Origin: Prorocentrum cordatum
Lineage: Eukaryota > Sar > Dinophyceae > Prorocentrales > Prorocentraceae
Direction: 5' to 3'
Length of the DNA stretch: 64,000 nucleotides
NCBI GenBank assembly: GCA_963575745.1
Contig: CAUYUJ010009802.1
Coordinates: 327,967 to 391,966 of the forward strand
Position numbers and translations under genes: made by a program
Notes under the pieces: generated by a model
The model's input: the letters and a program-made list of their open reading frames with translations, nothing else
Told to the model about the DNA's origin: nothing
The model's database searches: none
Shown here: in pieces, positions 31,717 through 42,659 of the stretch
Layout of the letters: each line of letters starts with the position of its first letter
Position numbering within the stretch: the stretch's first letter is position 1

Positions 31717-32695
31717 CTTGATCATGATGTGGAACGGGAACTTCTTCAGCGTCATCGCCTCAGGTGGCTTCGCATGAACGTTGCCAGGCAGCATGTCGAT
31801 GATGTACCGTAATTTGCCGACTGACCGTCTGATACCAGTGCTGGGGTCGTCGATCATGAGCATTCGTGACTCCATTGGTGAGCGCGCCGGGGGTCGCATG
31901 GCGGGGCGGATGGTTAGCTGACTGTTCCAGGAGGCGCGGAGGCTTGTGGCATCATCAGGATTGCGCCAGGGCCACCGCTTCGAGACCGCTTTCCGCATAT
32001 CAGACTTGGTCATCCACCTCTGCTCGAGTGGGGGCCTGGACGTCTGTATCTCGCTCGTTGGCATGACCTCGGAAGCGATGCCCGCCTTCGTGGTGCCCCG
32101 AACAAGGTCAACCTCTGCCAGCGCCAGCCAGCGGTCCTCGACGTCGATGCTGGTCTGACCCAGGACTCTCTCTCGACCGAACACGCCCATGTCTCGCACC
32201 TCGAGCCTCAGCAGGGAGGGCCCGGGCAGAGTCAGCGTCATGGTGCACCACTGGTAGAAATCGAGGGAGCCGACACCCTCTGAGGAGTGGATCATCTCCG
32301 CCCCGATGTTTGGAAGCCTCTGCTCCTGACCATCCGTCGAAACCACCACGAAGGGATGCTGGACCCTCCGCTGCCCCAGCAGGCCAGCGTTGAAGTTATC
32401 GAGGCCCTCTACACTGAGCACGTAGATGCTCAGGCGCACCGTCTGGCGCACCCAGAGGTTCTCGATCGGGCAGAAGGCTGTGACCTTCGGCTTTGCTATC
32501 TGCTCTCCGCCCTCGTCGCCGGCGCCTGCCGGGAACGTCGCCAGCGCGTCCTCGCTGACGGCAGCGTCCCAGGATGACATCCTCGGCGAAGGCGCGTCGC
32601 GCCTCCTCATGCGGATGTGGCCCTTGAGGATCGCGGCATCACCCTGGAGACCCGTGTCAAGCAGTGGCAGCGTCTTGTCCACGTTCAGAAGCCTC
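31717..32695 (-). CDS. Ferlin-like C2-domain protein, one internal exon
   Basis: A 979-nt exon (1 + 326 codons) between a possible acceptor (ctccaag|g at 32696) and a donor (ATCAAG|GTATCT at 31716). Early residues read AAILKGHIRM. A C2 domain follows: VRLSIYVLSVEGL, HPFVVVSTDGQ, FYQWCTMTLTLPG, then LRLEVRDMGVFG and VLGQTSIDVEDRWL. After a linker come PMESRMLMIDDP and VGKLRYIIDMLPG, and the start of a next module (KFPFHIMIKV). The order C2, IDxEDRW, ExRxL, GKLRxxxD is the ferlin pattern; ferlins are large membrane-fusion proteins with tandem C2 domains. Usual Ca-binding aspartates are mostly missing (HPFV in place of SDPY). The other exons are not in view. A plain C2 protein is the alternative. 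Confidence 0.55.
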
Positions 32696-32715
32696 CTTGG
32701 AGGCCTCCCGCATGT

Positions 32716-32870
32716 GGCCAGAGCAGATGGCGTCGGAGGGTCGCGCTGCATATCGCCGCATCACCAATGCATCGGCGACGGTGGAATGGAGAAAATCGGG
32801 CTTCAAGTCGCGCCGAATTGCCGCTGTATCGGTGATGCGGCGCGACCCTCCGACCCCGCCTGCTCCGGCC
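32716..32870 (+). mobile_element. Inverted-repeat element, family H (MITE-like), copy 2
   Basis: The left end ggccagagcagatggcgtcg, then gagggtcgcgctgcat, is mirrored by the right end whose reverse complement begins ggccggagcaggcggggtcg. It is 155 bp with about 45-bp ends, 80-90 percent matched by eye. It sits 20 bp upstream of the ferlin-like exon, in the intron near the acceptor. Confidence 0.75.
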
Positions 32871-32899
32871 CCATTCGGCCTATTCCGTGAACCTCGAAT

Positions 32900-33440
32900 C
32901 CCAAAAAGCTGTCATCGCTTGAGGCTGTTTTTCTCGTCACTCCCGCAGGCTCCCGCTGGCGAAGCTGCCTCTGGCCTGCTTCCGCCACCCTCCCCGCCAA
33001 GGGCGAGACGCGCCGAGGGCGAGGCACGTTCTGGAACGCCCAATGTGTAGGTGGCGACATCCGAACCCTGCCCCCAGCAACCATCGATTCCCCCGAGTCG
33101 AAAGGGGGCCCGGGGTAGCGTGCGGATTAAACCACGTGTTCGGCGAATTCCGAACCCTACCCCCGCAGTCCATCGAATTGCCTGGAGCGTTGATCGGCGA
33201 GGGCAGGGTGCAGATTTCGCTGTCGAGCTTGGGAGGCCTGGGCTCCTGAGCGCGGTGCTCTTCACCTGTCGGTGCCAACTCATGGGAGCCTCCCATGCCA
33301 TTGTGCTGGCTCTTGCGGATCGACGCTGGCCGACGCTCTTCGACGTTCATCGACGCTGAGTCGACGCTATATCGGCGCTTTGCCATCGATTGCGAAGACA
33401 CACAGGAGGTTCCCATGATTTGCTACCGAACTTCGCCTTT
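32900..33440. other. Unassigned stretch with short duplicated blocks
   Basis: gaattccgaaccctacccccgc-type blocks recur about 100 bp apart (33055 and 33160). A gccattgtgctggctcttgcg...cgacgct block (33298-33370) also occurs at 34318-34410, and a acacac(a)agg...cccatgatttgctaccgaa block at 33397-33430 and 35394-35427. No coding signal. Confidence 0.5.
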
Positions 33441-33444
33441 CGGC

Positions 33445-33620
33445 GGCGAGCGAGGGGGGGGGGGACTGAGAAGGAGAAGGCCTTCTCAGAAGGCGGCGGG
33501 GCTTCTCAGAAGCCCTCGCGCCTTCTGACAGGTTGTTGGTGTCGTCGCAGAAGGCTCAGGGAACTTCTCAGAAGGCCAGGAGACTCCTGAGCCTTCTGAG
33601 AAGGCCCGCCCCTTCTCGAA
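33445..33620 (+). repeat. Dispersed hairpin repeat family C, copy 1
   Basis: Shares gagaaggagaaggccttctc, then agaaggcggcggg and cttctcagaagccctcgcgc, with 41763-41935. It holds four or more copies of the palindrome CTTCTCAGAAG or a close variant. Confidence 0.85.
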
Positions 33621-33967
33621 CGCCTGGTGGTTTTTCGATCAGAACTCGGCCCTCCAGCGGCCGTTCGGGGAGATCTGGACATCCCCGGAACGCTCTCGGC
33701 GAGGCCCAACGGCTGGAACGCCTCCCGAGGCCAGAAGACCGCCGAGAACCGACGACAACGCCAAGAAACCCGGATCCTCCAACCCGAAACTCCCGAAACT
33801 TCCCCCCTGGGGCTCGCCGCCGAACCTTGTCGACGTCCTCCTCCAGGGTGGGAGCGCGCCTCACGTCGTGCAGGGACAGCTCCTCACGCCCGGGGCCGCG
33901 GAGGGCCGAGCCGAGCACTGAAGAAGGGCCCAGGGAGGCCCACACAGATCGACGCAAATCCCAGATC

Positions 33968-34058
33968 TTCCTCCTCTTCCTCCTTCTCCTCCCCCTCCTC
34001 ATCCTCCTCCTCCTCCTCCTCCTCCTCCTCCTCCTCCTCCTCCTCCTCCTCCTCCTCC
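33968..34058. repeat. (CTC)n microsatellite
   Basis: CTC array with a few CTT. The flanking region 33625-33965 and 34060-34300 shows only GC-driven frames. Confidence 0.9.
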
Positions 34059-34420
34059 CCACACTTCTCCGCGTGCCCTGGACTTGCTCGTCCCCCTCCG
34101 CTTCCGATCCTTCCTCGCACTGGCACGGAAATCCCCGCGGCTCTCTGTGCCTGCGCCTCCCTGCCCCTCCTGCAGGCTGCGGCCCCCCGAGGCGTCGACA
34201 TCCGGCGGCCCGACCCTGCTCGAGCCCCAGGGGCCGGGCACTCTGCGCACGCTCCGTCCCGAGCCGTTCCTGGACGGCCCCGCGGGAAGCTCGGTGGCAA
34301 CTCACGCGGGCCGCCCATGCCATCTTGCTGGCTCTCGCGAATCGAGGCTGGCCGACGCTAATCGACGCTATTCGATGCTAATCGACGCTCGCCGAAGCCA
34401 GTCGACGCTAACCGCTGCGG

Positions 34421-35329
34421 AAATCCGCCGACCCTGTCGGCGTGTGTGAGGGGCTTGTCCGTTCAAGTCGTCATCTCTGCCATTCGTTGGTCGTCGTCTC
34501 TGTCGTCCCCGCTCCCTGCCTCCCCCCCTTCCCTGGGCTCGTCGAAGCTCCCCCCTTTCCCAGGGACCTCCTCAGCGCGCCAGCCACTCATGGCTTTCCC
34601 ATATGTTTTTGAAAGATTTGGGCGGTCTTGCCTCTTCCGCTTCCCGACGCGCCAATGAAGACGGCCCAAGAGGCCCCCAAGATCGCCCCGAGACGGCCCA
34701 AGAGGCCCCAAAGAGGGTCGCCTAACGGCCGAAGAGGGCCCCAAGACGGCCCAAGACGCCTCCAAGACGGCCCAAGAGGCCCCCAAGACGGCTCCAGGAG
34801 AGTGCCCAGACGGGGGACCTGAACGGACATTTTGAGCTCTCAGCCCCAAGAGGCCCCCAAGAGGTCCCGACGAAGCCCCAAGAGGCCCCAAGAGGCTCCC
34901 AAGGGGCCCCCAAACTGCCCCAAGACAGCTCAGGAGAGCCCCCCATTCCCCAGGAGGCCTCCAAGAGTGCCTCGAGACGGCGCAAGAGGAGCCCTGGACG
35001 GCCCAAGACGGCCTCAAGAGAGCCCCAGGCTGTCCCAAGAAAGCCTCTGGCCTCCTCTCCTCCTCCTCCTCCTCCTCCTCCTCCTCCTCCTCCTCCTCCT
35101 CCTCCTCCTCTTCCTCCTCCTCCTCTGCTCCCCCTCCTCCTGCTCTCCTCTGCCTCCTTCTCCTCCTCTTGCTTTTCCTCCACATCCTCCTCCCCCCGCC
35201 TCCTTCCTCATCCACCTCCTCCACCCTTCCTCCACTTCCCACTCATCCTCCTCCCCCTGCCGCCCCCCCCTCGTCTTCATCTTCGTCGTTCTCACGGTCG
35301 GCGGCACAGGCCGTAAGGCCTTCGCAATC
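34421..35329 (+). repeat. Composite repeat family K, copy 1
   Basis: Both ends match 46522-47652: the left starts aaatccgccgaccctgtcgg, then cgtgtgtgaggggctt; the right is gtcggcggcacaggccgtaa, then ggccttcgcaat. The middle differs: here ccaagaggcccc arrays (34670-35040) and a CTC microsatellite (35057-35130). Confidence 0.8.
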
Positions 35330-35494
35330 GGCACTTCCCCATCGACTACCAGACGCCAGCGCACGCTAATGCACGCAAAAACGGAACTCCGAGGACACAC
35401 AAGGCTCCCATGATTTGCTACCGAAGGAAAGGCCTCCAGGCTCTGAGAACTGCGCAGGATCTCTGGCTCTCCTCGCTCCAGCCTTCAAGGAAAT

Positions 35495-35630
35495 TCCCCA
35501 AGTCACCCAACTTCGCACATCGCGCCCCGCGCCGCCGCTCCGGGGGAAGGCCGCCTCTCCAGCCCAAGCCGTGACGCGTGACGCGCGATGGACTTCGCGC
35601 TCCTCGGGGTGATCTGGAACCTCGAGCTCG
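35495..35630 (+). repeat. Dispersed repeat family G, copy 3
   Basis: Matches copy 2 from cacccaacttcgcacatcgc through gccgcctctccagcccaagc to a gcgctcctcggggtgatctgg end. The palindrome arm is shortened. Confidence 0.75.
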
Positions 35631-36059
35631 AACGACTCAACTCTCCAATGATGGTGTCTGGGGCCAGGCTGCGGCCCCATCCGACCAGACCTGGGTTGGC
35701 GGCGCGCACAAGGAGAACGAAAGGGTCGGCTCACTAATCAGACCCGACTGCATGTCCACTCGTGGCAGAGGCAAAGACGGCGAATGATTCCACCATCCTG
35801 GGGCCCAGGATGGCCGTGGTAAGGCATGGTCGTGGTGTATCGATTCCTTCTGCGGAGAGGAGGTGGAGGAAGAGGAGGAGGAAGAGGAGGATACTGGCGG
35901 CTCACGTAGCCTCAAGGGTGGCTGGCTTATTGAAGGCCAAGCGGAAGGCCTACCGACCCAGGAGAAGATTGCACTTCGCGAGCAACAGATATGCATGGCA
36001 GAAGGCCTGCCCACAAAATGACGCTGAGAGAAGGCTCAATTACCCACCAAGTGGCGCGG

Positions 36060-36790
36060 AGAGGAGGGGGAGGAGAAGGAGGAGGAGGAGGACCAGTGTA
36101 AACCCAAGAGTCACCAACAATGTTGGAATAAACCCTCCCTTCAAGCTCCCTCTTCATAGGCCCCTAGAACGGTTCATATTTCCACTAAGGGAACTGCCTC
36201 GTTGGAAGACAACCGTTTGAAGACCCTGAAGCATGCCAAAACATTGTTCTCGGGATTTCAACGCTACGGATCAACCTGAGTGTTGCGTCTTGAAGATCCT
36301 GAATCGCGCCAGAACGCCATTCCTGGGACTTCCACACCGCGGACCAACGTAATTGTTGCACCCTCATAATCCTGAGTCCATCCAACACACCATTTCTGCT
36401 ACGCTGACCATGGGAATCCGTGAAAACTCCTGCAGATTCTGAAACCGAGTGCGCGCGGCGCTAAAGCGAGAGACACATGTTGAAAAAGAACCGCCCTCAA
36501 TCCGTGAAACGCTTGCAAATCTTAGGATCGAATGTGCGCGACGCTGAGGCCACAACCACATTTTGAAAACGGGCCGCCCTCGACACGTGAAACTCTTGCA
36601 AATGTTTAGAAGGAATGTGCGCGGCGCTGAAGCGAGAACCACATTTTGAAAACGGGCCGCCCTTAATATGTGAAGCTGTTGCCAATGCTTTAGCTTCAGG
36701 GTCATAAGCGAAGAAGAAGTCTCAAGCGAAATGCCCAGCCCGCCCTGAAAACTGGCCTCGGGGTGCGACATGGAAAACTTACTTCAAAAG
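36060..36790 (+). repeat. Dispersed repeat family A, copy 3
   Basis: A GGA array (36060-36095) precedes aaacccaagagtcaccaaca, ccctcttcatag, 73-bp type units (36240-36400), then an 83-85 bp tandem: gtgcgcgcggcgct at 36449, gtgcgcgacgct at 36534, gtgcgcggcgct at 36617. It ends with the gtctcaagcgaaatgcccag block. Confidence 0.8.
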
Positions 36791-36799
36791 GAATGGAGG

Positions 36800-36900
36800 A
36801 GGCGTAGGAGGAGGAGGAGGAGGAGGAGGAGGAGGAGGAGAGAGAGGAGCAAGAGGAGCAAGAGAAGCAAGAGGAGGAGGAGGAGGAGGAGTAGGAAGAG
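36800..36900. repeat. (GGA)n microsatellite
   Basis: GGA array with AGC interruptions, directly before the next family A copy. Confidence 0.9.
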
Positions 36901-37441
36901 GATCAGTTTAAACCAGCATAAACCCTCCCCCAAAGTTCCCTCTTCATAAGCCTTTCTATGAAGTGGTCACTGAGGGAGGTGCCTCGTTGAGGCAACCGTC
37001 TGAAAACCCTGAATCGTGTTAAACACCACTCCTGCGACTGCAACGCCGCGAATCAACGTGACTGCTGCGTCCTGATGATCCTGCATCGTGGCAGAACATC
37101 ATTCATGGGACTTCAACACCACGAATGAACGTGACTATTGCGCCCTGACAGTCGTACACTGTGCCAACACATCACTTCTGGGACGCAAGCCATGAGAAAC
37201 CTTGAAACTAAAACCGATGTGCGCAGCGCTAAAGCAAGAACCACATTCTGAAAAGGAGCCGTCCTCCATCCGTGAGGCTCTTGCAAACCTTCTTATGTAA
37301 AGGACGAGTGTGCACAATGCCATGGCGAGAACCACATTTTGAAAAGGGCCCGCCCTCCATCTGCGAAACCGTTGCAAACTTTTACAACGGATGTGCGCGG
37401 CGCTAAGGCGATGTCCACATTTTGAACAGTATTGATGATGG
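36901..37441 (+). repeat. Dispersed repeat family A, copy 4
   Basis: Shares ccctcttcataag, the gaatcaacgtgactgctgcg unit (at least twice) and the gtgcgcagcgctaaagcaag unit with other copies. It is cut at 37441 by the split-direct-repeat retrotransposon. Confidence 0.75.
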
Positions 37442-37536
37442 GAGTGCGGGCGCAGTATTGATCTAGCAGTGATACAAGTGTGTCGATATCTTGAATGCCC
37501 CCCGTGTCCACTGCTATTCAAGGGTCAAGCTGCTCC
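37442..37536 (+). repeat. Split direct repeat A1
   Basis: 95 bp from gagtgcgggcgcag to gtcaagctgctcc; about 84 percent identical, without gaps, to A2 at 44502-44596. Confidence 0.9.
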
Positions 37537-38561
37537 GCAAAGGGGCGAGGACCTGGCTCGATGGGCCCAGACCTCGGTCACCAGCCGCATCCCTCCTGCT
37601 TCCATCTGGGCACGGCCGCGGGCGAACCCCCACTCGGACCTGGACTCCGAGAGCCCCGTCGCCGGCGACGGCGAGGCCCCAGTGGGGGGCGAGGATGATT
37701 TCATACCCATGGGCGAAGGTGAGATGGACGCGCGGCGGTGTTGACTGCCTCGGGAGACGTGGTGCTGCTGCCCCACGTGAAGAGCGCGCCCCCCGAGGCC
37801 CGCCGGGGCCCCGTGCCCCCGCCGCCAGTTGCCTCGTCCGCTCCCGCACTGAAGGCGCCCCCAAGGGCGCGGAGGCACGTGCCCGTCGAGATCCGGGGCC
37901 ACGTGGGCGTGGGCGAGGATGCGGAGATCTGGGACACGTCCGTAAGGAGGGTCGCGCCTCGGAGGGGGCAGGCCGGAGCGGGGCGCCACGAGCCGGCCCC
38001 CGCGCGGCAGATGCAGACGGTGGTCCGGTGAATTGCCAGGCCCCCGGCCCCTCCGCGGCGGTAGTGACCGACGCGGCCACTGGGGCGGACGGAGCCAGCC
38101 AGGCCAAGACGCCGCCCATGCCGACGCCCATGCGGCAGAGCACGCGGCTGCCTCCCCCGCCGCTGGTGGCGCCTCCGCCGGCAGGGACGACCGCCATCCG
38201 TTGGCGCGCCCCTGGCGCGAACGTCGGGCCCTGGCTGGCCGCGCCCGGGGTGACAATCGCCAAGTGCCCACCCCCGCCCTTGCCAGGGGGCTTGGCAGTG
38301 GACCCAATGCCCGAGGAGGCCGAGATGGACGTCGACGGGCCAACGGCGGGCCCCGCGCTCGAGGAGGCCTTGGGCCGGCCGCTGAACGGTCACCTCCCCC
38401 TCGACGTGGTCAACCTGCCCGTGGATGACGACGGCTCCGACTCCACGAACTTGTCGGACTACGCTGTGGATTCCCCCGACCCCGACGCGCCTGTCCATAT
38501 GCAAGCCGAGCCGAGCGTCCAGGCGCTGTTGCGCGTGCTGAGCGCTCCGAGTGATGCCTGA
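37491..38561 (+). pseudogene. Gag-like region of the YR retrotransposon
   Basis: Long Pro/Ala/Arg-rich frames fill the position of gag, between A1 and RT. The frame ending at 38561 contains the acidic stretch LPVDDDGSDSTNLSDYAVDS; another frame (37738-38031) reads SGDVVLLPHVKSAPPEARRG. No zinc knuckle is seen, and which frame is native cannot be decided. Downstream, 38562-39380 continues in mixed frames. Call by position only. Confidence 0.35.
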
Positions 38562-39419
38562 GGTGCTGGAACTGACGATCTTCCACCCTAACGGGCACAC
38601 TCGCCCGCTGGATCCCTGGGCTCACGTCCTCGCTGGCCAGTGGGCGCTTGCGAGGGCCAGGATGGACTCGCCGCCAGCGCTACCAATCATCAGCGACGGC
38701 GGGGAGGCGGAGGAGGCGACCAGGGACCAGGGACCAGGACGCAGATGGAGAAACCGGCGGCGATGGGCACGAGGGCGACGGCTCGGGCCGGCGCGACCTC
38801 GCGGAGGAGAACGAGGCAAGCTCGACCAGAGTGCGAGACCTGACCGCCGGCGGCGGCGGCCGCGAGGAGGAGCAGGGGACCGACGTGAAGAGCGATCCGA
38901 AGGGCCGCGGCGACCCGCGTGGTGGGGCCAGGTGGTGGGGAGGGCCCGACCCTACGCCGGCAGCACACAGAGCAGGGAGGCCTCTGGCCTTCCAGCGGCA
39001 GCCGGGACCACTTCCCGTTGCCGCATCGGCCTCTCGCGCGCTGAGCCGCCAGCGCCGGGGGCAGCTCGCCGCAGGGGCTTCGCGACGAGGTTATCGCGGC
39101 GCTCGACTGGCTCGCCGGGTTCGACATCGACACCCGCGGGACCATCGCAGAGGGCATGCCTGCGCACGGGGCCGTGGCCGCCCGCGCCGAAAGGCTCCTA
39201 CAGAGGATGCAGCCGGCGCCTAGTGACGATCCCGTTCCGTTGCCCCAGAACCGCGAGTTGTTGCAGGTTCGGGCCGTCTACGAATTCGAGCCCACGGGCA
39301 GGACGCTTGCGCCCTACCATCGGGATGCGGTGTCGCTCCCCGAGACTGTTGCGGGTTGTCGTCTCTTCTCGGACTTGAGCGATGCGTGCTGGCAATGAAC
39401 GGAGGGAGACGGCTGACGA

Positions 39420-40400
39420 ATGCTACAGACAGCGGATGACAGACAGAGGATAATGCATGGCAGCCCCATCAAGCCGCACGTGAACCCTGGGCTCAGTCGC
39501 AGTCGGCGCCGCTATTCAGACTTCGTGGTGAGTGCGCGACGGCGGGACCTTCTGCGGATGGGCCGCTCGTGTATCGAGAAGACGGGGGTGTTCTTTGTAT
39601 GGAAGAAGGGGCGTGAGAAGATGCGAACGATTCTTGACTACAGGAAAAGCAATCAATGCAATCAATGGTTTAAGAGGGCGCCGCACGTCAAGCTCCTGAC
39701 CGCTGAGGGCCTCTCAGGTATCGAAGCGGAGGACCTCGACGAGGGTGCGGTGCCGATCTTCATGGGCGTGGCGGACGTGAAGGACGCGTTCCGCAGGCTG
39801 GTCATGCCGGAGTGGCTCTCGCGCTACTTCGGGCTGCCCGAGGTGCGAGCGGAGGACGTCGGCATGGTCGGCGAGATGGTGGACGGCAGGATCGCTGAGG
39901 AGGGCGACTTGATCGTGCCGCTGGCGCGGGCGCTGCCCATGGGCTTCACGTGAAGCCTGTTCTTCTGCCAGCGGATCGGTGAGGACCTCTGCAGCCAGGT
40001 GCCCGCGCTTCGGGCCTCGCTGCCGCCGAGGGACTGGGGCCGCCTGGCCGTGCTCACCCTGAGCAGCGGGCTGCGCCAGCGGAGGCACTGTGTGCACGCG
40101 GACAACCTGGGCGTGCTGGGGGACGACAGGCGGACCGTCGAGCGGGCGCTGTCGGAGGTGATGAAGGCTTTCGAGAGTTTCAACTTGCCGGTCCACGGGG
40201 AGGAGGTGATGAGCGACTCCGTCGAGGCGCTGGGGGTCGTGCTGGATGGCGAGCTCCCGCGGACGGCGCTCACGAAGCGACGGTTCTGGAGGGTGCGCTC
40301 GGCGCTGCGGCACCTCCTCTCCCAGGGCCAGGCCAGCGGCGCCATGGTGGAGATCAGCCCGGGGCACTGCACCTTCTGCGGGCTGATGTGCCGGCCTGCC
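39420..40400 (+). pseudogene. Reverse transcriptase of the YR retrotransposon
   Basis: The frame reads PHVNPGLSRSRRRYSDFV, EKTGVFFVWKKGREKMRTIL, HVKLLTAEGLSGIE, then motif A VADVKDAFRRLVMPEWLSRY (about 39770-39830), motif B PMGFT-stop-SLFFCQ (stop TGA at 39951-39953 where family members have TGG, Trp), and motif C HADNLGVLG (about 40095-40120). The second catalytic Asp is Asn (xADN), which I believe is common in dinoflagellate relatives, but I cannot check. Near 40400 a frameshift leads into the RNase H part (PAFSCFHSVFKFSSANYLVQ). Confidence 0.8.
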
Positions 40401-41590
40401 GGCCCGCGTTCTCGTGCTTCCACTCGGTGTTCAAGTTCAGCTCCGCCAACTACCTCGTGCAGCAGCCACTCTGGGACTCCGTGGTGCAGGAGCTGCTGGC
40501 CTTCCTCGGCCTCGTGCCGCTCTTGTGCTCGGACTGGTGGCCCAAGTGGAACCGGGTAGTCAGCGCGAGCGACGCCTCCGAGTGGGGCTTCGGCATCTCG
40601 ACGAGCCTCTGGACCGAGGACGAAGTGAAGGCGGCTGGCCGCACCCGAGAGAGGGATCGCTTCCGCGACGTGAGAGCGCTGCAAGCTCGGGAGCATGCCC
40701 TGACGGCCGCGGGTCTACGCGAGCTGGCAGGGCTGGCCCCAGCGGCGGATGTCGAGCTGCCGTCAGACGACTTCGACGGCCTGGAGTCTGCGATGGCCCT
40801 GGGCGAGTACGAGACAGACCCGTGCTTCCCCGGGATCGCATCGAGCTGCCTGGCGCACAGCCACTGGGTGCCTCGGTTTGGGGGCGCTTGGGAGTGGGAG
40901 CGGCCCATCCTGATCTTGGAGGCTCGGGCACTCGTGATGTCACTCCGCAGGTTGGCCCTGAGCTCCTTTGGAAAACATGCCCGCCTATTCCTTCTCGTTG
41001 ATGACATGAGTGTCTGTCGGAGCTTCGACCTTTTCAGGAGTAGATCTCAAGTTGCTGAATCAGATCCACGTCTCCGCCGCTTACTGTTTAGCCCACAATT
41101 CGCCGGCCCAACGGGCCAGAGGCGTGCTAAGATCTCCGGTAACTGGTTACCTGGTTAAGAATATTTCTAGTTCGCGCGCGCGGGGCGGCCCCTGGGGGTC
41201 CCCCGGCGAAAAGTATCCCGACCGCAGCCCGACCAAGTCTACCCAGAGATGGTTTTGAGGGCCTTTTTTCGACACCCCTCACGAGGATCGTGGCCTCCGA
41301 GGGGGGTGCACTCGACGACTACCCCGCCCCAAGAGGCCCCCAAGAGCCCCCCAAGAGGCCCAAGGGGGCCCCAAGACGCCGCTGAGGAGCCCCAAGAGAC
41401 CCCCAAGAGGCCCCCAAGAGACCCCTAGGAGGCCCCAAAGAGGCCCCGAAGAGGCTTCTAAGAGGCCCCATAGAGCGCTCGAGGGCCGGAGGAACGAGCG
41501 AAGCGATTAAATAAAAAAGCCACTGTGCGCTTGGTTCCTAGTGAGCTCAACAATTATTCGGACGAGCCGAGGCGTATCTGCGATTCTTTT
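40400..41590 (+). pseudogene. RNase H of the YR retrotransposon, split by an insertion
   Basis: VVSASDASEWGFGISTSL (about 40560-40610) holds the first catalytic Asp. ILILEARALVMSLRRL (about 40910) holds the Glu and FLLVDDMSV (about 40990) the next Asp. A frameshift near 41040 leads to LLNQIHVSAAYCLAHN. Then family B (41098-41512) interrupts. After it the frame resumes as ATVRLVPSELNNYSDEPRR (41517-41575), matching the VPSELNxxDEPSR end typical of DIRS-type RNase H. Confidence 0.75.
41098..41512 (+). repeat. Dispersed repeat family B, copy 2, inserted in RNase H
   Basis: Starts attcgccggcccaacgggcc and ends gaacgagcgaagcgattaa, matching 31213-31610 in order, including the ccaagaggccccc array. 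Its borders coincide with the break in the RNase H frame. No target duplication is evident. Confidence 0.85.
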
Positions 41591-41762
41591 CCTAGTCACC
41601 CGTCACCTGGAGGAGGGCCGATCTTTTGAGAAGGGCTCTGGGGTTGGGGATGCAGCTGATCCTGGCAGAGGGAATGAATTTTCAGAGTTCTTCACATCAG
41701 TCTGTCTGAACCGAGTCTTGGACATAAGCAGAGCCACCTGTGCCCATCTCGCCACTCGACAG

Positions 41763-41935
41763 CGAGCGGGGGGGGAAGTGAGAAGGAGAAGGCCCTCTCA
41801 GAAGGCGGCGGGACTTCTCAGAAGCCCTCGCGCCTTCTGGAAAGTGTTCTGTGTCTTCGTTGAAGGCCTCGAAAACCTCTCAGCAGGCCGGGGGACTCCC
41901 GAGCCCTCTGAGAAGGCCCGCCCCTCCCCCCTCCC
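41763..41935 (+). repeat. Dispersed hairpin repeat family C, copy 2
   Basis: Same block order as 33445-33620, with repeated CTTCTCAGAAG palindromes. It lies between the RNase H end and the recombinase of the YR element. Confidence 0.85.
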
Positions 41936-42033
41936 TCCCCCCTTGGCTCGCCGCCGAGCCACATATCGTAACCGCTTCGGCTCAACCCGCGGCTGTTCGC
42001 AGGCCCCTCGCCGCCGGCAGGGCGGGCGGGCCT

Positions 42034-42277
42034 CAGCGCCCGCGACGACACCGGCGGCCCAGGATGCCGGGATTTGGGCGTGGCTTAACGGGGGGGTCAT
42101 AAATGGGGGGGTCAGAAACGGTCCCATTTCGTGCCCCTTTCGGGCCCCTCCAGAGCCCCAGGGGGCTCGTTTAGGTACCGTTTGGGTACCTTTTCGGGCC
42201 ACCCTCGCCACCCCCCCATTTATGACCCCCCCCCACGCAGCGCCCGCGACGACACCAGCGGCCCAGGATGCCGGGAT
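42034..42277. mobile_element. Short inverted-repeat element with 40-bp flanking direct repeats
   Basis: A perfect 23-bp inverted repeat (gggggggtcataaatggggg type) lies at 42090-42112 and 42210-42232, enclosing 97 bp. The flanks 42034-42073 and 42238-42277 are 40-bp direct repeats with one mismatch (cagcgcccgcgacgacacc, then a cggcccaggatgccgggat end). A MITE-like insertion with unusually long flanking duplication, or a local duplication around a hairpin. Confidence 0.7.
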
Positions 42278-42659
42278 GGCGGCTGCGGCGGCCTCCGGGC
42301 CTGCGGAGGGCGTTGGCTCCCTCGGTGGCCCGGCGCGAGGCGCAGCCGGCCTGGCGGCGCGCGCTGGGGCTCGGCGGCCCTAGCCTTGCGCCGACGCCGT
42401 CGCACCTGGCGCCGTAGGCGCAGGCGGCGGTGGGCGCCGTCAACCTGGAGAGCACCGGCGCTGCGGCCGACAGAGGCGGTGGGCAGCCGACCCACGCCAT
42501 CGCGGCCTCGAGCGGGACCTCCGAGCGGCGGGGCCGGGCTCCGACGGAGTGCCGGACCTCCCGGGAGAAGGGAGTTAGTTACCTTGCCGGAGGGCCGCGC
42601 GGTGACCGCGCGGTGGCCGTCGCCTACCCGACGGAGGTCGAGGGCTCGGAGGCTCGGCG

